A DNA stretch of 64,000 bases from Nocardia testacea NBRC 100365 (GTDB taxonomy: Bacteria; Actinomycetota; Actinomycetes; Mycobacteriales; Mycobacteriaceae). Below the pieces are notes generated by a model, which was not told where the DNA came from, ran no database searches, and worked only from the letters and a program-made list of their open reading frames with translations. Positions 62,238-64,000 of the stretch are shown here, one piece after another. Location: contig NZ_BAGJ01000140.1 in assembly GCF_000308775.1 (NCBI RefSeq), positions 1 to 64,000 of the forward strand, written 5' to 3'. The translations under genes were made by a program, and so were the position numbers. How positions within the stretch are numbered: the first letter of the stretch is position 1; each line of letters opens with the position of its first letter.

Positions 62238-63412
62238 ACAGCACCGCACCGCACGGCCTCACCGACGAGGCCCGGCTGCGCCGCTGGCGTCTCGTGCTCG
62301 GTGCGGCCGCCGAACCGGCGCTCGGCGGACTCGGCACCGCCGACGACAAGGCCATCGACAAAGCCCTCGGCGCGGTATACGACAGCGGTAGCGGGTCGGG
62401 CCGCTCGCGCGGTGACCGGGCCGGTGGCCTGGGTGGTTCGGCGCCGCGGGTCGCCCGGTGGCTCGGCGATATCCGCACCTACTTCCCGTCGACCGTGGTG
62501 GAGGTGGTGCAGCGCGACGCGGTGGAGCGGCTGAACCTCACCCAGCTGTTGCTGGAACCGGAGCTGATGGAGGCGGTCGAACCCGATGTGCATCTGGTCG
62601 GCACGCTGCTGAGCCTGAACCGGGTCATCCCGGAAACCACCAAGGCCACCGCGCGGATGGTGGTGTCGAAGGTGGTCAAGGAGATCGAGGAACGCATCGC
62701 GACCCGTACGGTGGCCGCGGTGAGCGGAGCGCTCAACCGATCCGCCCGCACCTCCCGGCCCAAACCGCGCGATATCGACTTCGACCGCACCATCCGCAAG
62801 AACCTGGCCAACTATCTGCCCGAGCAGCGCACCATCATCGCCGAACGCCTGGTGGGCTACGGCCGGCGGGCCCAGGCCGTACACCGCGATGTGATCCTGG
62901 CGATCGACCAATCCGGTTCCATGGCCTCCAGCGTGGTCTACTCCTCGGTGTTCGGCGCGGTGCTGGCGTCGATGCGGTCGCTGCGCACCTCACTCGTGGT
63001 TTTCGACACCGAGGTCGTGGACCTCACCGAAAAGCTGTCCGACCCGGTCGATGTGCTGTTCGGTACCCAGCTCGGCGGGGGGACCTACATCAACCGGGCC
63101 ATCGCCTACTGCCAGTCGCTCATCACCCGCCCCACCGACAGTCTGTTCTTCCTGATCTCCGACCTGTACGAGGGCGGAGTCCGGGAGGAGATGCTGCGAC
63201 GGGTGCACGCCATGAAGGAATCCGGTGTCCAGGTGGTGGTACTGCTGGCGCTCTCCGACGACGGCGCGCCTTCCTACGATCGCGAGAACGCCGCGGCGCT
63301 GGCGGCACTCGGCGTACCGGCGTTCGCCTGCACCCCGGACCGGTTCCCGGACCTGTTGGCCCAGGCACTGAACCGAGGAGACCTCATGCACTGGGGGACC
63401 GAGCACCGCTGA
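62234..63412 (+). CDS. VWA domain protein (YehP-like), last gene of the MoxR-VWA operon
   Basis: 392 aa. A helical N-terminal half (FPSTVVEVVQRDAVERLNLTQLL, then IPETTKATARMVVSKVVKEIEERI) leads to a VWA domain with a complete MIDAS: DQSGSM (225-230), T284 in GGGTY and D310 in FLISDLYEGG. It should bind a metal and a partner protein. No signal peptide is present, so it is cytoplasmic, like its AAA partner. It ends MHWGTEHR, followed by a strong terminator. Confidence 0.92.
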   Translation: MNSTAPHGLTDEARLRRWRLVLGAAAEPALGGLGTADDKAIDKALGAVYDSGSGSGRSRGDRAGGLGGSAPRVARWLGDIRTYFPSTVVEVVQRDAVERLNLTQLLLEPELMEAVEPDVHLVGTLLSLNRVIPETTKATARMVVSKVVKEIEERIATRTVAAVSGALNRSARTSRPKPRDIDFDRTIRKNLANYLPEQRTIIAERLVGYGRRAQAVHRDVILAIDQSGSMASSVVYSSVFGAVLASMRSLRTSLVVFDTEVVDLTEKLSDPVDVLFGTQLGGGTYINRAIAYCQSLITRPTDSLFFLISDLYEGGVREEMLRRVHAMKESGVQVVVLLALSDDGAPSYDRENAAALAALGVPAFACTPDRFPDLLAQALNRGDLMHWGTEHR

Positions 63413-63420
63413 GCACGCGC

Positions 63421-63459
63421 GCATTCCGTGGTCCGGCTCCGGGCCGGACCACGGAATGC
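63421..63459. terminator. Bidirectional terminator after the VWA gene
   Basis: A perfect 17-bp stem (GCATTCCGTGGTCCGGC at 63421-63437, complement at 63443-63459) with loop TCCGG lies between convergent stops at 63412 and 63464. Confidence 0.85.
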
Positions 63460-63463
63460 GGGT

Positions 63464-64000
63464 TCACAGGTCGGCGATGGCGGCCAGCGGCGGCGTCCGG
63501 GCCGCCCGGATCGCCGGCCAGAGCGCGGCCAGCACTCCCACGATCGCCGAACCGACCAGCATGTACACCAGCTGATCCCATGGCACCGCGATCTGGTCCA
63601 GTCCGAGGTCGCGCAGGGTGCGCAGGAATCCGACGCCCAGCCCCAGGCCCAGGATCGCGCCGACGAGGGCGCCGAACACCGCGATCAGCATGGATTCCAG
63701 GTAGATCGTGCGGCGCACCTGTGCCCGCTGGGTGCCCACCGCGCGCAGCATGCCGATCTCCCGGCGGCGCTCCACCACCGACAACGCCAAGGTGTTCACG
63801 ATGCCCAATACTGCGATCACCACCGCCAGCGCGAGCAGACCGTACAGGATGGCCAGCAGGTTGTTGATCTGCTTGGCGTTCTCACCCTTGAACTCCTCGC
63901 GATCCAGGACCTGCACGATCACGAATTCCTCGGTGGCGCGCTCCAGATCGGTGCGCATGGACGCGAGGTCGGTCCCCGGCCGGGCCTTGATCAGGACCGC
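63464..64000 (-). CDS. FtsX/MacB-type ABC transporter permease (N-terminus beyond window)
   Basis: The frame is open from the stop at 63464 to the window edge, about 179 codons of the C-terminal part. It shows the FtsX-like layout: NLLAILYGLLALAVVIAVLGIVNTLALSV followed by ERRREIGMLRAVGTQRAQV, then two further hydrophobic segments (SMLIAVFGALVGAILGLGLGVGF, VYMLVGSAIVGVLAALWPAIRA). These permeases work with a MacB/LolD-like ATPase in mechanotransmission or lipoprotein and peptide export. The cognate ATPase would lie outside this window. Confidence 0.88.
   Translation of the reverse strand, partial: AVLIKARPGTDLASMRTDLERATEEFVIVQVLDREEFKGENAKQINNLLAILYGLLALAVVIAVLGIVNTLALSVVERRREIGMLRAVGTQRAQVRRTIYLESMLIAVFGALVGAILGLGLGVGFLRTLRDLGLDQIAVPWDQLVYMLVGSAIVGVLAALWPAIRAARTPPLAAIADL

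Overview
The window is high-GC actinobacterial chromosome, most likely from Nocardia or a close mycolic-acid relative. The reasons are an EspG-like type VII secretion protein, F420 biosynthesis genes, arabinogalactan-linker genes (rmlD, wbbL), WhiB2, and a gene order that closely follows the Mycobacterium tuberculosis Rv3229c-Rv3268 block (from memory of that genome; no search was run). No rRNA, tRNA, CRISPR array, intact IS or phage was seen. Most genes are in tight operons with ATGA or GTGA overlaps.

Layout. 1-4.9 kb: an alkanesulfonate-type ABC transporter (substrate-binding protein, ATPase, permease) and an FMN-dependent monooxygenase, interrupted by an EspG-like gene on the other strand. 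5.3-8.6 kb: a small secreted DUF732 protein and secA, separated by a shared terminator. 8.9-15.2 kb: lipid genes (wax ester synthase/DGAT, a small conserved protein, a ferredoxin reductase and two paralogous acyl desaturases that share an operator-like motif). 15.2-16.0 kb: a tandem array of roughly 250-bp repeats. 16-25.5 kb: bluB, hpf, comF, lpqB-mtrB-mtrA, tmk and ahcY, the last with a long leader hairpin. 25.7-29.4 kb: two alkane monooxygenases, two rubredoxins and a TetR regulator. 29.6-34.8 kb: fbiA-fbiB-NUDIX, divergent from whiB2, which has a LexA-type box in its upstream region. 34.9-38.8 kb: manB, a SIS protein and manA. 39.5-44.6 kb: a CDF transporter, a phytoene-desaturase-like oxidoreductase, RidA, a P450 and a TIGR03089 protein. 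44.7-49.2 kb: LCP ligase, rmlD, wbbL and a mannose-1-phosphate guanylyltransferase. Together these supply GDP-mannose, dTDP-rhamnose and cell-wall linker assembly.

49.5-64 kb is more accessory: a carboxylesterase, small metal-binding proteins, then an operon with a Rad50/SMC-like ATPase followed by a small helical, HEPN-like protein. Divergent from it is a four-gene operon with every junction overlapping by ATGA: SWIM zinc-finger protein, MoxR-type AAA ATPase, DUF5682 protein and VWA protein. This is the actinobacterial counterpart of E. coli yehQ-yehL-yehM-yehP and is the best candidate for an uncharacterised system. The window ends in a partial FtsX/MacB-type permease.

The strongest non-coding signal is a modular, palindromic intergenic repeat family: two full copies (33.9 and 39.0 kb), a left half (49.2 kb) and a right half joined to the tandem array (15.9 kb). 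All copies are in the same orientation and lie downstream of plus-strand genes. Several genes also look leaderless, with a TANNNT box 6-8 nt before the start codon.
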